From Diploptera punctata (Eukaryota; Arthropoda; Insecta; Blattodea; Blaberidae), in assembly GCA_030220185.1 (NCBI GenBank), contig JASPKZ010003442.1:224501-288500 (forward strand): 64,000 bases of DNA, given 5' to 3'. Positions 44,458-55,600 of this stretch are shown here, one piece after another (position 1 is the stretch's first letter; each line of letters starts with the position of its first letter). Position numbers and translations under genes: made by a program. The notes beneath the pieces are model-generated. The model was not told the DNA's origin, made no database searches, and was given only the letters and a program-made list of their open reading frames with translations.

Positions 44458-44460
<3 letters not shown>

Positions 44461-44523
<63 letters not shown>
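44461..44523. repeat. (ATT)n microsatellite
   Basis: About 20 ATT units following the (GTAA)n tail of the RTE element. Confidence 0.95.
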
Positions 44524-44524
<1 letters not shown>

Positions 44525-44525
<1 letters not shown>

Positions 44526-44735
44526 AGCTTATTGTAGGAAATCCAGAGGGAAAACGCCCAGTTGGTAGACCAAGAATGAGGTGGGAGAAGAACATTAACT
44601 ATGATTTGAGGGAAGTAGATTATACAGGGAATGATTGGAAACCATTAGCTCAGGATAGGGATGTATGGAGAGCGTATGTCCGGGCGGCCATGAAACTACG
44701 GGTTCGATAGTGCCAGTGAGTAAGTAAGTAAATTT
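44525..44735 (+). mobile_element. RTE LINE 3'-terminal copy
   Basis: Begins inside the coding end (VGNPEGKRPVGRPRMRWEKN, INYDLREVDYTGNDW, DRDVWRAYVRAAMKLRVR) and ends at GTGCCAGTGAGTAAGTAAGT. It retains the segment deleted from the element just upstream, so it is an independent insertion or a partial tandem duplicate. Confidence 0.85.
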
Positions 44736-44739
44736 ATAA

Positions 44740-44885
44740 GTATTATTATTATTATTGTTATTATTACATTGCTGCAGAAAGGATGGAAACAAGAAGAGAC
44801 CTAAACTCGAAACCCGCCATTATGGAAAAGTTTTGGCGAACCCCTTGAAATATTTTGCAAACCCCCTGGGAGTACGCGAAATGTT
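44740..44885 (+). mobile_element. hAT-type MITE, right-end fragment
   Basis: (ATT)n, then CTGCAGAAAGGATGGAAACA, ACCCGCCATTATGGAAAAGT, TTTGGCGAACCCC. This matches the right part of the MITE at 49925-50389 (ACCCGCCATTACTGAAACGT, TTTGGCGAACCCCC). The terminal GGTTGGGAAA is lost. Confidence 0.7.
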
Positions 44886-45438
44886 TATCTAGACGATTTT
44901 TTGTAAATATTATAAAAACAAATCAATTAAACTTGTTAATGCTATAGTGTACATGTTATGGTACTTGATAAACTTTTAATTGTTTATTATTTTTCCTGGA
45001 TATATCTAATGTATAGTGTAAATCTATTTAAAAATGAAGAGGTCTTACGGTTCGTGGTTAGGTCGTTGTTCTAGAAAGACATTCATTTTAGAGGTTTTAC
45101 TCCCACGGAAGCTTATACCTAGATATTTCATTGCAATTCTCATTTAACTTTTTTAATTAAGAAAGAGACATTTGCTAATGCTAATACGAATTTTATGGAA
45201 AGATGAATGACTACTTGCAGAAGCTGTGTGATGTATTTATTTCATAGCAACTCGTTTCGAATTTTGTCTTCCTGGTGCTTATTAATTTAATGTTCTCTGA
45301 AATAGCAATTTCCTCTTACAAAAGAATTTGTATGAACTGCCATCACATACAGTTGTACTTCATTTTGTTTCATCATAGCTGTTCACTCTTTTCTTGACGT
45401 GTAGTTTTCAAAATACGTAATTACATATATTTTCTTTT
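44886..45438. other. no gene recognised
   Basis: AT-rich, no supportable feature. Confidence 0.5.
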
Positions 45439-46050
45439 GTCCACCGCTGTGGTCTCGAGGTAGCGTGCTGCCTTGTCACGCAGCGGGCCCGGGTTCCATC
45501 CCCGCTCGGAACAAGTTTCCTGGGTGAAGTTTGTTCGGGGTTTTGCTCACCTGTAAGACAATATCAGGATATTGAAGATGTTGAAGAAGATTTTCGGGCT
45601 GTAGGCCGTGGTCGTGAGGCTTGTAGTTCCCCGACGTTTCGCCAGAGACTGCGTCTGGCATCCTCAAGGGTTGTCTTAAGTTGTCTCAAGACAACCCTTC
45701 AGGATGCCAGACGCAGTCTCTGGCGAAACGTCGGGGAACTACAAGCCTCACGACCACGGCCTACAGCCCGAAAATCTTCTTCAAGATCATCATAGCAACT
45801 CCGGCCGTGAAAGTCTACGTGAATACAATATCAGGATAGTTTAAGGCCAAATCGGTCCCCAAATATCATATGACCATCACTATCATATTAACCTCATTAG
45901 ATTAAGTTTAGGTTTAAGGCCTCTCCCGGCGCGTCATTACCCATCATCATCACGCATCATATCATTGGGGCAGAGTAACCCCGCCTTCCAGGCGCCCTTA
46001 CCTCAGAAGTGGGTTACAATACACCGATGCCAGGAGAGAATATCTGAAAT
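45439..46050 (+). mobile_element. SINE-B copy, split by a palindromic insertion
   Basis: Head GTCCACCGCTGTGGTCTCGA, AGCGTGCTGCCTTGTCACGC, B box GGTTCCATCCC, then CACCTGTAAGACA. It resumes after 45838 with GTTTAAGGCCAAATCGGTCC and runs to GCCAGGAGAGAATATCTG. Without the 253-bp insert and the duplication it is about 345 bp. Confidence 0.9.
45572..45824. mobile_element. 253-bp palindromic insertion, possibly Penelope-like
   Basis: Flanked by the 14-bp repeat ACAATATCAGGATA (45558-45571 and 45825-45838). The arms 45581-45677 and 45688-45784 are inverted copies with about one mismatch in 97, around a 10-nt loop. The right arm continues for 40 bp (GATCATCATAGCAACTCCGG, CCGTGAAAGTCTACGTG) that has no partner. 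The arm contains GCCAGACGCAGTCTCTGGCG and AAACGTCGG, a stem-loop followed by GAAACGTC, also present in the insertion at 62438-62613. Confidence 0.85.
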
Positions 46051-46183
46051 GTCAAAAGAACATTTTTTTATTTTTCTTTGTTATTTTCATTTATTTTGCA
46101 TAAAGAACATTTCATGAAGCATGTGGCACTATTTTCCTATTATTAAATTTTAGTTAAATAATTTCTTCATTTTTACAATAAGT

Positions 46184-46191
<8 letters not shown>

Positions 46192-46245
<54 letters not shown>

Positions 46246-46308
46246 TCACTCTCACACTCAGGACATACATACATACATACATATACACACATACATGCAG
46301 ACATCCAA

Positions 46309-46350
<42 letters not shown>
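46192..46350. repeat. compound (CA)n, (CATA)n and (GA)n microsatellite
   Basis: About 26 CA units (46192-46243), a CATA-rich stretch (46264-46290), and about 19 GA units (46310-46349). Confidence 0.95.
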
Positions 46351-46353
<3 letters not shown>

Positions 46354-46811
46354 GGAATGTGTAAATAAGAGCGAAATTGATGAGATATGGGAATGGTATG
46401 TGAAAGGAGAGAAAGAGAAAGACGGAGAGGAGAGAGAGAGAATATTTTAGAGAGGATTGAGATTAAAGAGAGATGGAAAAGAAGTGAGAGTGTTGATTTA
46501 AATACCAGTAATGGAAATGATGTTAATGCGATTAGACAATAGACATATAGGATCAAGATAAATGGGAGTTTCCTAGACATTTTCGCGGGTGACATTGAGA
46601 GTACTCTCTGATCATTTTTGGTTGTGTTTCGAAGAATTTCAAATTTTGTTATCTAAATTTAAAAACTACTTACTCCGATGAAAGGAATTGACGCCAACCT
46701 TAGATATTCACTTCTCACAGACTTCGTATATAAGGAAGATATATTAAAATATTCCATAATGTTATAATTTTTTTGTCATTACGATGCGCACTATGGTAGC
46801 AAGAACAAAAG
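46351..46811. other. no gene recognised
   Basis: The first 100 bp are purine-rich (GAGA), the rest AT-rich. No TE match. Confidence 0.5.
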
Positions 46812-46945
46812 ATCTCCTTACACCCCTATCCTGAGCTAATGTTTTCCAATCATTTCTCGTATAATTCACCTCCCTGAAATGATGGTTACTGTTATTTTCT
46901 CACCTCAATTTTAGCCTTCTTACTGGGCATTCTGGTTACATAAGT
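46812..46945 (-). mobile_element. RTE LINE 3' fragment
   Basis: The plus strand reads TATCCTGAGCTAATGTTTTC, AATCATTTCTCGTATAATTC, ACCTCCCTGAAATGATGG: the minus-strand DRDVW to LREV segment of the RTE tail, old and short. Confidence 0.6.
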
Positions 46946-46969
46946 TAATATTTTTAAAAATCAGAGGAA

Positions 46970-47874
46970 CTTCGGGTAATATGGACCCCTATTTTGAATT
47001 TTTTGTTTTCATCTTTTAATTAAGGGATTTGAATTTTGTTTAAATACAGTGATTATCATTAGTGTTGTAACTATGAAATACCATTGTTATTTTATTCAAA
47101 TATATATATGAAAACATCTTCATGATTTATAAGCTTTTTTATATTAAAAGAAAGTTCCAGTTAAACCTTCATATTCGAGTAAAGTTGACCTCAGCGTCCA
47201 TCCTATCTTTTAGACTATTTTTAAGTTTATTCACTCTATTAATTTATACATAGGCCTATAGGCACAAATTAATCTGAAAATATTTATGGCTGATCGTAAT
47301 TAAAAAGCGTTGATATTCATTTAATGTTTTGAAGAATTATTGTTGATTATAACATTCACACGTCATTCATCTGCAGACAACGATGGTCTTTAGTTTTTTT
47401 TAAATTATAAGAATACTAAGTAAAATTAATTAAGTGCATGTTTTATGTAGATAGGATTCTCATTGATAAAATATAGGTGCACTTTAACCGCCCCGTGGAG
47501 GGTCCACATTAACCGAATTCCTTTGTTATGTTTAATTATTTTATACAGTCGCCATGTCTCATAATATTAAACCAGTATATTAAAACAGCATAAACGTAAT
47601 GTATTATATTTAGGGGATTTTTTAATATTTATGATAATCAATAGTAGAAATTAAGAATTAATTCTTAGGTTGAAAAAAAAAACATTAAAATGGTCGTTTT
47701 CATAAAAAATCACAAATAAACCGTTCTTCCCAGACATAATAAAATAAACTGGTCTTTAAGACGTCAAAATTGATGAATGGAAGAAGTTAAAACATTTTCT
47801 CTTCGAGGGCAGCACCAATTAAAGAAAATATTAACAGGGTCCACTCAAACAGAAGGGTTCACATTACCCGAATT
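46970..47874. mobile_element. candidate DNA element with GGGTAATRTGRACCC ends
   Basis: The left end CTTCGGGTAATATGGACCCC is inverted relative to the right end GGGTTCACATTACCCGAATT, about 0.9 kb apart. A further GGTCCACATTAACCGAATTC near 47494 repeats the right end in direct orientation. No frame is visible and no TSD was found, so this is a hypothesis. Confidence 0.4.
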
Positions 47875-47910
47875 TCCTTTATTATTTTCCAGTAATATAA
47901 ATGTTTAAGG

Positions 47911-48370
47911 AACAACTAACTAACCAATCAACTAATTCTAGGCTTATGGAACCCATAGGTTCAATCTCGCATTCAAGGATCCCTTTCATTTTCCCTTGTC
48001 TTCAACCATTTGAATATAGTTCAAATAACCGATATCTAGTTCCGTAAGTTTCACCTTATCATCCCATCTACGCTTTGTCTTTAGTAATTGATTTTTCTCC
48101 CTATGATTTCCCAAAAAAAAATCTATTGATGCTTAATCGATCTATATGATCTGTTCATTTTTATTTTCTAGACTTAATAACCTCACAGTATCAGGACAAT
48201 GATATAAATTATGGAGTTCGTTGATGTAAAGTATCCGTCATTCTCAATTCAGCCTTCTTATGCCTTATGGGATCGAATATCTTAGGAGCCTATTATGGAA
48301 TGATTTTAGCTTGTTTTTTTTTCTTAATGTAGACCATCATTTTTCACGCCAATAGAATAGCACAAACAAG
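47911..48370 (-). mobile_element. diverged LINE 3' region
   Basis: Begins ACTAACTAACCAATCAACTA (like the ACTAACTAACTAACTCACTG start of the 53280 copy), then GGAACCCATAGGTTCAATC, and later AGTATCAGGACAATGATATA, AATTATGGAGTTCG. The layout follows an RTE tail on the minus strand but the sequence is too old for a firm assignment. Confidence 0.4.
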
Positions 48371-49924
48371 ATAAATTCCAATCACTTGAGAGACGGTACG
48401 ACGTTTACAGTATTGGTGTTGAAATGTAGAGGATTGTAAAAAATAATAAATATTACATAACACTTGACACCTTCGCAATTTCCGATGTATATATATATAT
48501 ATTAATTTTCCTTTTTTTTTAAACTACCGATATTGAGAAAATAAACTTTTAAAAACAATTATATTACTATTAACTGCTGCAGCCTAATGGACGAGGTTGA
48601 ATTAAATTTTAAAAATCACATAATTAAATGGGTAAATGAAGAAATAATGTTTTCATGAACATTAATTAGTCTACAAATCGGCTTGCTTAGTACTCTGGTA
48701 TCTTTAATAAAGTCTTACTTGATAGCAAATTAACGAAATGACTATTTATTTATAATAATGGTTTTCGATTATGGATGCGTTAAATCAAGTGTAACAGGAT
48801 TATTGCATTCGCACGTGTATATTAGTATTCAGTTGTGCAAATTAACATTTCTAAGTTGAAAAAATTAAATGAAATTCTGACATATAACTGAAGATTGTTT
48901 CTAGCCACTTTAATTCAGTAATTATATAATGGAGTGTTATGGGAAAAACCTAAAATAAATTTTGACTTTACATATACACGTAATTAAAACATTTTATTAT
49001 GTTACATGACATGCTGCTGTGTTTAAAGGGATATTAAAACATTTTCACGGTTAGACTATAAAGCCTCCGGTTGTCATAAGAAATGTCAATACATTATATT
49101 AATTTCACTGTAGGTGTAGGTACATTTTCTCTTAACAGTAATAATACTTTTCAAAAATTGAGGTTATTGCTCTGATGGTGGGAGCAAGAGGAGCATCTTT
49201 GCCAAAACGTGTTAAAGATTAGGCCTTAAAAAGCAAAGTTATGCAAAAATAGGTATACGCGATTTCAGAGGATAATTTTAAGAAGTCACGAGTACTGTCA
49301 CCAGTTTTGGAAATAATGTTTTAAAATTTATAGTAGCCAGAGATTAAATAAGGCAAAGAGAGAGATACATTCATAATATTTAAACTATTTTATGCAAGTA
49401 ATACATTTAGTAACAGGCAAGAATACAAAATAATTTACAAAATAATATTATAGTACCTGAAGAAGAAAAATAAGAGGATTAAATATATGTTTATAGATCA
49501 CGAATAAATCAAAATTGTGTGGTACGCTTTGTCAGCTATTAATTTAAGAATATAGGCTATCATCATCATGGACTTTAGGTTTAGATTCATTTGATCGTGT
49601 AAATATATATCAAGAAATTTTTAAACCTAGGTCCTATTGCTTCTCTATTGTTTAGATCACATTGAGTTTTTCAGTGCCGTCAATTATAGACTGATACAGT
49701 CGACTGAAGTCTGAACCACGGCCGTGGTTTTACATTTTTTGTTCAATTTCCGCAACAGCTATAAAATAACTGAATATCCACAGGAATGATTACAAAATCA
49801 TGACCATGGTTCGAAATTGGTTTTGCAATTAACAGCTGCGCTTTTACAGATTTAGAGTATGTTTCGAATAGAATGAAAGTCTTCCTACCTCTTTCATGGC
49901 CTTCCTGTTGTCTTTATTCTATTC
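48371..49924. other. no gene recognised
   Basis: About 1.5 kb of AT-rich sequence with a short TA run at 48487-48503. No frame, SINE head or inverted end was recognised. Confidence 0.5.
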
Positions 49925-50216
49925 CAACGGTTCCCAACCTTTTTTGACTCGCGAACCCCTTCCACAACGATCTGAGTTGGGTGAAACACTGACTTTTAAA
50001 TATACATAAGTAGACTTACATAAAATTTAATTGCAAGAAAACGGTTTAATAACCTTAAATTAACTTAACCCTTAACGGTTAAAACCTAAAGTTACTCTAG
50101 TTACACATCGTGTAGGCCTAGTTATAGTGAAATCAAATGAATTCCTAACGTTGTTACATAACTGTAAAACAGGCATTTGCGGAAAAGATTAATTTATTGT
50201 GGAAATAATGTGATAA

Positions 50217-50286
<70 letters not shown>

Positions 50287-50389
50287 TATGCTGCAGAAAC
50301 AATAATAGACCTAACCTCGGAACCCGCCATTACTGAAACGTTTTGGCGAACCCCCTGGGGGTTCGCGAACCACAGGTTGGGAAACAATG
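49925..50389. mobile_element. 465-bp hAT-type MITE with 8-bp TSD
   Basis: Left end CAACGGTTCCCAACCTTTTT; right end reversed CATTGTTTCCCAACCTGTGG. Both are followed by CGCGAACCCC. Flanks TTCTATTC (49917-49924) and CTCTATTC (50390-50397) agree at 7 of 8 positions, the hAT TSD length. It carries its own (ATT)n tract and no coding sequence. Confidence 0.85.
50217..50283. repeat. (ATT)n microsatellite inside a hAT MITE
   Basis: About 22 ATT units. The related fragment at 44740 has an ATT tract at the same position, so the tract belongs to the element. Confidence 0.95.
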
Positions 50390-51580
50390 CTCTATTCGTT
50401 ACGCCATCGTTCACTATCCGCGCAATTCGATTTGTCTTCATCCGCGATATGTGATTTTGTCATTTCCTTCTTATTTCTAACTAACTCCGTGGCACGATAG
50501 GCCTAGAAGGCCCTGGGCCTACAATCCATTTGCTGCCTCACACCAGTTGTGTTTCTACTCAGATACATATTGATTGATGATGTATAGAGCTGTGATATTA
50601 TCGTTTTTAATTTTATAGTTTGTTTCGTATTATTTTCAGGACAAACAACTGAAATGGCTATGGAAAAAATTATAGAATTTTAAGACTGTGGTTGTAGTTC
50701 AGGATTCGCTTCTGCAATTTGTTAGAGCAGTGGTTTCAGGCTGTTTACGTTTTTTCTGGAAATTTTTACGACTCCCAAATTAGAACTAAATCCGGATATT
50801 TAAGTCTATATGAAAATATAAAAAATATATTTTCTTAAATAGTTTTAATATTTGTTGAAATCTAAAATATTTATTATGTATATAAAATGCTACAATTAAT
50901 ATTTATATTAATAAATATTATTTGTAGTGTTAAATGCTTTCTGTACATTCTTGTAACTTTATTAAATGTAGGAAAAGTCTTGAAGACAGTTTTTCGAATT
51001 TGCAACTGAATATTTTATTTATACTTTTTTTAAACTGATTGGTTGATATGTTACTAATATTTCAAATTGTCCCATCAAATTTGATATATTCTATATTTAA
51101 GTTTTTAACCATAAGAATTATGAAACAAGTCACATGACTATTGAACATTTAGATTTAAAATATTTCAAAATGGTTACTCTATCACCAGGAATCAGACGTA
51201 TTTCAGAACGACTAAAATAACTTTTGTTGATTAAGGCCTCTTTATTAAGAGGAAGAGGCCATGATGGACAACGAACAATTTAATAAGAGAAGGGTAAATA
51301 TGTCAAAGTATATTTTCAAATATAAGGTAAAAGTATATAAGTAAAATTTCTTATATTAGTGCGAGAAATTAAGTGAAAATAGTGTCCCCATAAAAACCAG
51401 TTTGATTAATGAATTTAGTAAAAGTGACCGACTTGTTCAATATAAAAGAAGTTATTTTGCTTCGTCCTAAATTGAATTTTACAATTTGACATCCTACTCA
51501 ATATTCCATTGGCCCTAATTGCCTTGAGGAAGATTCCTTGTTTTACCTGAACCAAGCATCGGGCAAAGCTGAACATCAGT
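50390..51580. other. no gene recognised
   Basis: AT-rich, one TAGGCCTA palindrome (50498-50505). Confidence 0.5.
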
Positions 51581-53174
51581 TGAATCGACACATGCTAAAA
51601 GGGCCTCAGTCAAGAAAAATGGAAAATTGAGTTAAGCACAGTATGGTAAACTGAAAGATTGATTTCAATGTATTATGCTACAAAGACCCCAGTCAGATAC
51701 ACCATTGTAGTAGAAACAGGGCATGGAGTTTGAATGTTACACGCAATAATGACTTCAGTCAGTGACTGAGGCTCTTTTAGCATGTCAGGCCATAAAGTGC
51801 CTCATGTTGGTACTCCTGTTAGCGGTAAACAGCTGTTAATTCATTTGAGCGGGAAGCACTTAAATGATGCTGCAAAGAGATGCGTTACTGCCAAAATAGT
51901 ATATAAGAGAAAGGCCAAAGAAAGTTTACACAAAGCTCATAAAAGATGCTACACAAAAAAAGATGAGCCTCGTGTACACTCAATCTCCTCGATTACATGA
52001 AAGATGTTCGACTGCCTCAGATTCCTGTTCAGCAAACTTTTTATCTGAGGCAGTTGACAACACATGTTTTTTTGTGTTCATGACATTAAGAGTAATACAT
52101 CTTTATCATGAAGGGATTGGAAAGAAAGGGCCCAATGAAGTATGCTCCTTCCTATGTGACTTTGTTCAAAACATTTCTCCACAGTTTACTGAATTGCACT
52201 TCTATTCAGATAACTGTAGAGGACGAAATAAAAATCATGTTGTAGCAATAATACTAATACTAGTAGATTTCCAAAAATTGAACACTATTTCCCTCTGAGA
52301 GGACTTTCAATCCTCCCTTGCGATATGGATTTCAGTGTAATAAAAAGGTAAATTAAAAACTTAATAGATTCTATTCTGTACATGAACTTACAGAACTAAT
52401 CATGAAGCCTGGTAAAACTGGAAAGTTCACTGTGAAGGAACTTATATATTAAATTTTAAAACTGGGAGAAAAAACAGTTACAAGAAGAACTCAATTTCTG
52501 AAGAAACAGCCAAGAGACAAGAAAGTTCAGTTTCTAATCAGTAATTTTCTGCATTTTATCTATAGTAAAGATTTTCCAGGATATATCTTGGCTCTGCATG
52601 GAATTGATTCCACGGTGTCCCATACATTTCATCTTCGTCTCTCTAGAAAATGTACTGTGAGTTTTACAGTAGAACATGCTTATTGAGCAGGTAAAGTGTC
52701 CTTGAAAGAAGAAAAGCACATGATATTCAGAGACCAGGTCAATATATAGCTGAAGAAACATCAAAGGTTTTAAGAATACATTTAAATTGGTCTATTGTGG
52801 AAAAGAAATGACTGGCAGTGTACTCAATATATGCATTTATTTATGTTTCTTCATAAATCTGAAGCATTTTTGTAAATATTGCAATTAATAAATAGTAACA
52901 CTATATGAAATGTAACCAAATTGACATATTTATTACCAAAAATGTTTAAAACGTGCTAAAAGGGCTTCAGTCAAATAATTTTGAACATTTATAACGAGCC
53001 GAATATAATTTTCTACTCATTTTCGTATATACATGTGCATTCGTTTAATTTGACACAATTAAAAATATATTTTCTTAAATCAACTGGATTAATATGTCAG
53101 GCATAAGAAGTTTTTCTTAGTTTTCTCAAAATTGGGTCTGGCTGACTAAAACCCTTTTAGCATATGCCGATTCA
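51581..53174 (+). mobile_element. double-terminal-repeat DNA transposon, copy 2
   Basis: Outer ends GAATCGACACATGCTAAAAG and, reversed, GAATCGGCATATGCTAAAAG; AGTT lies immediately outside both. Inner inverted copies of the same motif are at 51763-51782 (TGACTGAGGCTCTTTTAGCA) and 52954-52973 (TGCTAAAAGGGCTTCAGTCA). The motif therefore occurs four times, in the order forward, reverse, forward, reverse. On the plus strand the coding remnants are GHKVPHVGTPVSGKQLLIHL (51782-52000), FTELHFYSDNCRGRNKNHVV (near 52190-52250) and GIDSTVSHTFHLRLSRK (near 52600-52655). Frameshifts and stops are shared in part with copy 1. Confidence 0.85.
51782..52298 (+). pseudogene. transposase-like protein remnant (SDNCRGRNKN motif)
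   Basis: Two overlapping frames. The first is basic (KHLNDAAKRCVTAKIVYKRK, HKRCYTKKDEPR). The second has SEAVDNTCFFVFMTLRVIHL, YHEGIGKKGPNEVCSF, LHFYSDNCRGRNKNHVVAII and LILVDFQKLNTISL, then a stop. The spacing of D (in VDNTCFF) and SDN suggests an RNase-H-like catalytic fold, which is inference. The same stop after NTISL occurs in copy 1, so both derive from an already defective source. Confidence 0.6.
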
Positions 53175-54383
53175 GTTATTAAAGCCTGGTATTCAATTAG
53201 TATCACCACATAATCACTTTTACAACATAAGCCCTATGTTTACAGTCCCTATGCGTATAGAAAGTTAAATAATAATAATACTAACTAACTAACTAACTCA
53301 CTGGCACTATCGAACCCGTAGGTTCATGGCCGCGCGGACATAAGCTCTCCATACATCCCTATCCCGAGCTAATGCTTGCCAATCATTCCCTGTATAATCT
53401 ACTTCCCTCAAATCATAGTTAATGTTGTTCTCCCACCTCATTCTTGGTCTACCAACTGGCCGTTTTCCCTCTGGCTTTCCTACAAGAAGCTTCCATGCAC
53501 GTCTTTCATTCCCCATACGCGCAACATGTCCTGCCCATCGCAGTCTACGAGACTTAACTGTTCTTATTATATCTGGCTTCCTATAAAGACCATGTAGTTC
53601 ATTGTTATGTAGTCTTCTCCATTCACCTGTTCTGTTCATCTCTCTTTGATCCAAAAATTTTCCTAAGAACTTTATTCTCAAATACTCGTAATCTCCTTTC
53701 CTCCCTTAAAGTAAGAGTCCAGGTTTCGCATCCATATAATATAACTGGTAGAATAATAGTTTTATATATTTTCAGCTTAACGTTTTTTGAAAGGAGTTGG
53801 GACATCAAAAGTCTCTGCAATGCATAATAGCATGCATTTCCAGAATTGAGCCTATGTTTAATTTCTTTTTGCATCTCATTCCTATTTGTGATTATTGTTC
53901 CTAGGTATTTGAATTCAGCCACTTCCTCAAAATTTCCCTCATTTGTCATTAGCTGTCCACTTCCATTATATACTGAATTTCTACGTGTGACCATATATTT
54001 AGTTTTACTGATATTTATTTCCAGTCCTAATTTCTTAGTGTTACTCAATAGTGTGTGCGTGTTGGCCTTTAGTATCTCCTCGCTATCGGCCAGTTAGTAC
54101 TACATCATCAGCATAAACTAACAGCTTATTAATACCATTGAGTTGTAAGCCTTCCTCATTCTCTAAAGATTTAATGGCATGCTCTAGTACAAAATTAAAT
54201 AGTAAAGGAGATAGTGCATCTCCTTGCTTCAACCCATTCTGGATTTCAAAAGTGTCTGAAAACTGTTTGCCTACACGCACCCTACTCTTTGTGCCATTTA
54301 GACACATTCGTATAAGTCTAACTAACTTTTTAGGAATTCCGAACTCCAGCAGGATACTATATAACTTCTCCCTCTTAATTGAA

Positions 54384-54734
54384 TCATATGCTTTTTTTGA
54401 AGTCTACATATAGTTGATGTACAGTACCATTATATTCCCATTTCTTCTCTAAAATCTGTCTTAAACTGAAAATCTGATCTGTTGTAGACCTGTTTCTTCT
54501 AAATGTACATTGATGATCTCCTAGAATGTCATCAATATAGGGAGTAAGTCTGCTTACTAATATATTTGTTAGAATTTTGTACGAAGTTGAAAGTAATGAG
54601 ATGCCCCTGTAGTTGTTGCAATCTGTTTTATCTCCTTTCTTATAAATTGGTATGATAATTGATTCCTTCCATTCATCTGGAAGAGCTTCTTTTTCCCAAA
54701 TCTTACTAAGCAACCAGCGTATCTTCTCCATCAA
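54384..54734 (-). pseudogene. RTE reverse transcriptase, N-terminal fingers (copy 2)
   Basis: Open frame of 116 codons: MEKIRWLLSKIWEKEALPDE, WKESIIIPIYKKGDKTDCNN, YRGISLLSTSYKILTNILV, CTFRRNRSTTDQIFSLRQIL and LYVDFKK. It is ended by an extra T in a run near 54400 immediately after VDFKK, just before the catalytic AYD. Confidence 0.85.
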
Positions 54735-54820
54735 TTTTTCTCTCCCTGATTTTATCAGTTCTGCTGGGATCTCATCTGAACCTGATGCCTTTATACATCT
54801 TCAATTTTTCAATCGCCATT

Positions 54821-55438
54821 TCAACCTCTAATGCACTTGGCCTCTGCGACTAGCATTTCTGCTGTCTGTAAATTATCCTCTTCAATGTCCTGTTCTGTAT
54901 GTACATTTAATAGCTGATTAAAGTAACCTTTCCATCTATTTAATATACTCCTAGAATCTGCAATCATATCCCCATTTTCATTCCGAATTATGTTTGTTCT
55001 AGCCTGAAACCCTTTCTTCTCTATACTAATTCCCTGATATAATTCTCTAATGTTCCTATTTTTTGCATTCATTTCAAGATCATTAATCTTCTCTCTCAAA
55101 TATTCCCTCTTTTTACTCTTTAGTAACTTGGTGGTTTCCCGTCTAACACTACCCAATTGCTCTAAATTTACCTCATTTGGCTCGTGTAACCATTTCATTT
55201 TTGCTAGCTTTCTTTTCTTTACAATGTCAACACATTCCTCATCAAACCATTTCTTGTTTTGCCTCTTTTTTAAACAACCAATGCTTTCTGATGCTGACAA
55301 TTTAATAGTATCTCTTATAGCCTCCCATTCTTTATTTATATCAGTTTTCTTCTTCGTTTGCCACATTGTCATCTGAAGATTCCAGTACTTCAAATCTATT
55401 AGCAATTTTGATTTGGTATTCTTGTCGCATTTCATCAT
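54821..55438 (-). pseudogene. RTE linker region (copy 2)
   Basis: A 205-codon frame: INKEWEAIRDTIKLSASESI, GCLKKRQNKKWFDEECVDIV, KWLHEPNEVNLEQLGSVRRE, TNIIRNENGDMIADSRSILN, RWKGYFNQLLNVHTEQDIEE. It supplies the residues that are stop codons in the 41213 copy. Confidence 0.85.
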
Positions 55439-55600
55439 TTTTCAAGTTTTTTAATTCATATTTTACAGAATCATCATTAGCGTTCGTTCCTCTCATAAGC
55501 GATAGCCGTTGTCTGATCTTCACTCTGACCAGACGATGATCCGAATTGCAGTCTGTCCCTCTAACTGATCTAACATCAATGATGCTACTGTGCCAGCGTT

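Larger units (their letters stand above)
41213..44460 (+). mobile_element. RTE-clade LINE, nearly full length, inactive
   Basis: The 5' leader starts at TTTACCTTGTCGTGGTGGAG. One ORF follows: APE endonuclease (GTWNVRTLYNSGALEILTRE, LKEVRWPGEGS, GDFNAKVGRED, RNQIDHVLVD, SDHHLVRV), a linker (KWFDEECADIVKKRKLAKMK) and RT, then a short 3' end GTGCCAGTGGGTAAGTAAGT. The frame is broken at about 41790 (frameshift), 42563 (TAG for Trp), 42777 (stop), about 43008-43017 (G run, frameshift) and about 44360 (13-bp deletion relative to 53280-56420). The long EN-RT ORF with no visible RNase H and the simple-repeat tail fit the RTE clade. The near-identical second copy is at 53280-56420. Confidence 0.9.
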
